Source: a candidate division FCPU426 bacterium (lineage in GTDB: Bacteria > Oederibacteriota > Muellerivitia > Muellerivitales > Muellerivitaceae). From it: a stretch of DNA of 32,775 bases. The stretch spans positions 45,073 to 77,847 of the forward strand of contig PLZG01000021.1 in assembly GCA_003152075.1 (NCBI GenBank), written 5' to 3'. The notes under the pieces are model-generated. The model was not told the origin of the DNA. It searched no databases and was given only the letters and a program-made list of their open reading frames with translations. Positions 32,703 through 32,775 of the stretch are shown here, one piece after another; position 1 is the stretch's first letter; each line of letters begins with the position of its first letter. A program made the translations under genes and the position numbers.

Positions 32703-32775
32703 GGCCGCCTCGCCCGCCGCCGCGCACAGGGTTTTGGCGCTTCCATCCTTAACTAACTTCCACTTTCCCGGGTTA

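Overview
The window looks like part of the chromosome of a Gram-negative (diderm) bacterium of moderate to fairly high G+C content, probably from a poorly cultivated lineage. An outer membrane is suggested by a porin-like barrel in a zinc cluster and by several lipoprotein or secretion signals. The secreted SBBP protein has a Thr/Pro linker and a FlgD-like C-terminal domain, an architecture common in uncultured candidate phyla. I cannot name the phylum from sequence alone. There are no rRNA or tRNA genes, no CRISPR array, no transposase and no phage genes that I can support.

Layout, left to right. (1) 1-3063: end of the ATP synthase operon (atpG partial, atpD, atpC), with heptamer-based repeat tracts in both intergenic gaps, then a Rieske ferredoxin-like gene. 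(2) 3138-7908: acpS, a GT39-like membrane glycosyltransferase, the bifunctional NAD(P)H-hydrate repair gene nnr, an orphan protein resembling a DnaX C-terminal domain, and a small membrane protein. (3) 7990-11652: a lipoprotein, a GT2 glycosyltransferase, a B12-binding radical SAM enzyme and a flippase-like membrane protein, probably an envelope or lipid module. (4) 11694-14088: a TPR gene with a possible frameshift, then parA-parB, a short conserved-looking protein and a strong terminator. (5) 14116-20469: a 2H phosphoesterase overlapping polA, a GT39-TPR fusion, a degenerate receiver, and tatA with a terminator. (6) 20481-24110, minus strand: a zinc-uptake operon. A promoter is followed by a small His/Cys membrane protein, an outer-membrane barrel, ZnuA and ZnuB. 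Two 150-bp palindromic repeats bracket znuA-znuB, and no znuC is present. (7) 24265-32775: an accessory-looking region with a GAP/LysE-like membrane protein, two SDR proteins, a second Rieske protein and two secreted seven-repeat propellers. A palindromic repeat family (core TTGTCCACGACGGGGA) is scattered between these genes and is absent from the first 24 kb. The last 500 bp hold two terminators, a candidate 29-aa ORF and several strong hairpins.

The most interesting signals are the following. The two 150-bp repeats contain a stem whose bases differ at three pairs yet still pair perfectly. The palindrome family is confined to the right part of the window. Heptamer tracts occur in the atp operon. 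A perfect inverted repeat overlaps an extended -10 upstream of the SBBP gene. The 31.2-32.3 kb propeller has seven near-identical repeats that differ mainly in loop positions. The TPR repeat before parA reads through into a stretch with no start codon.
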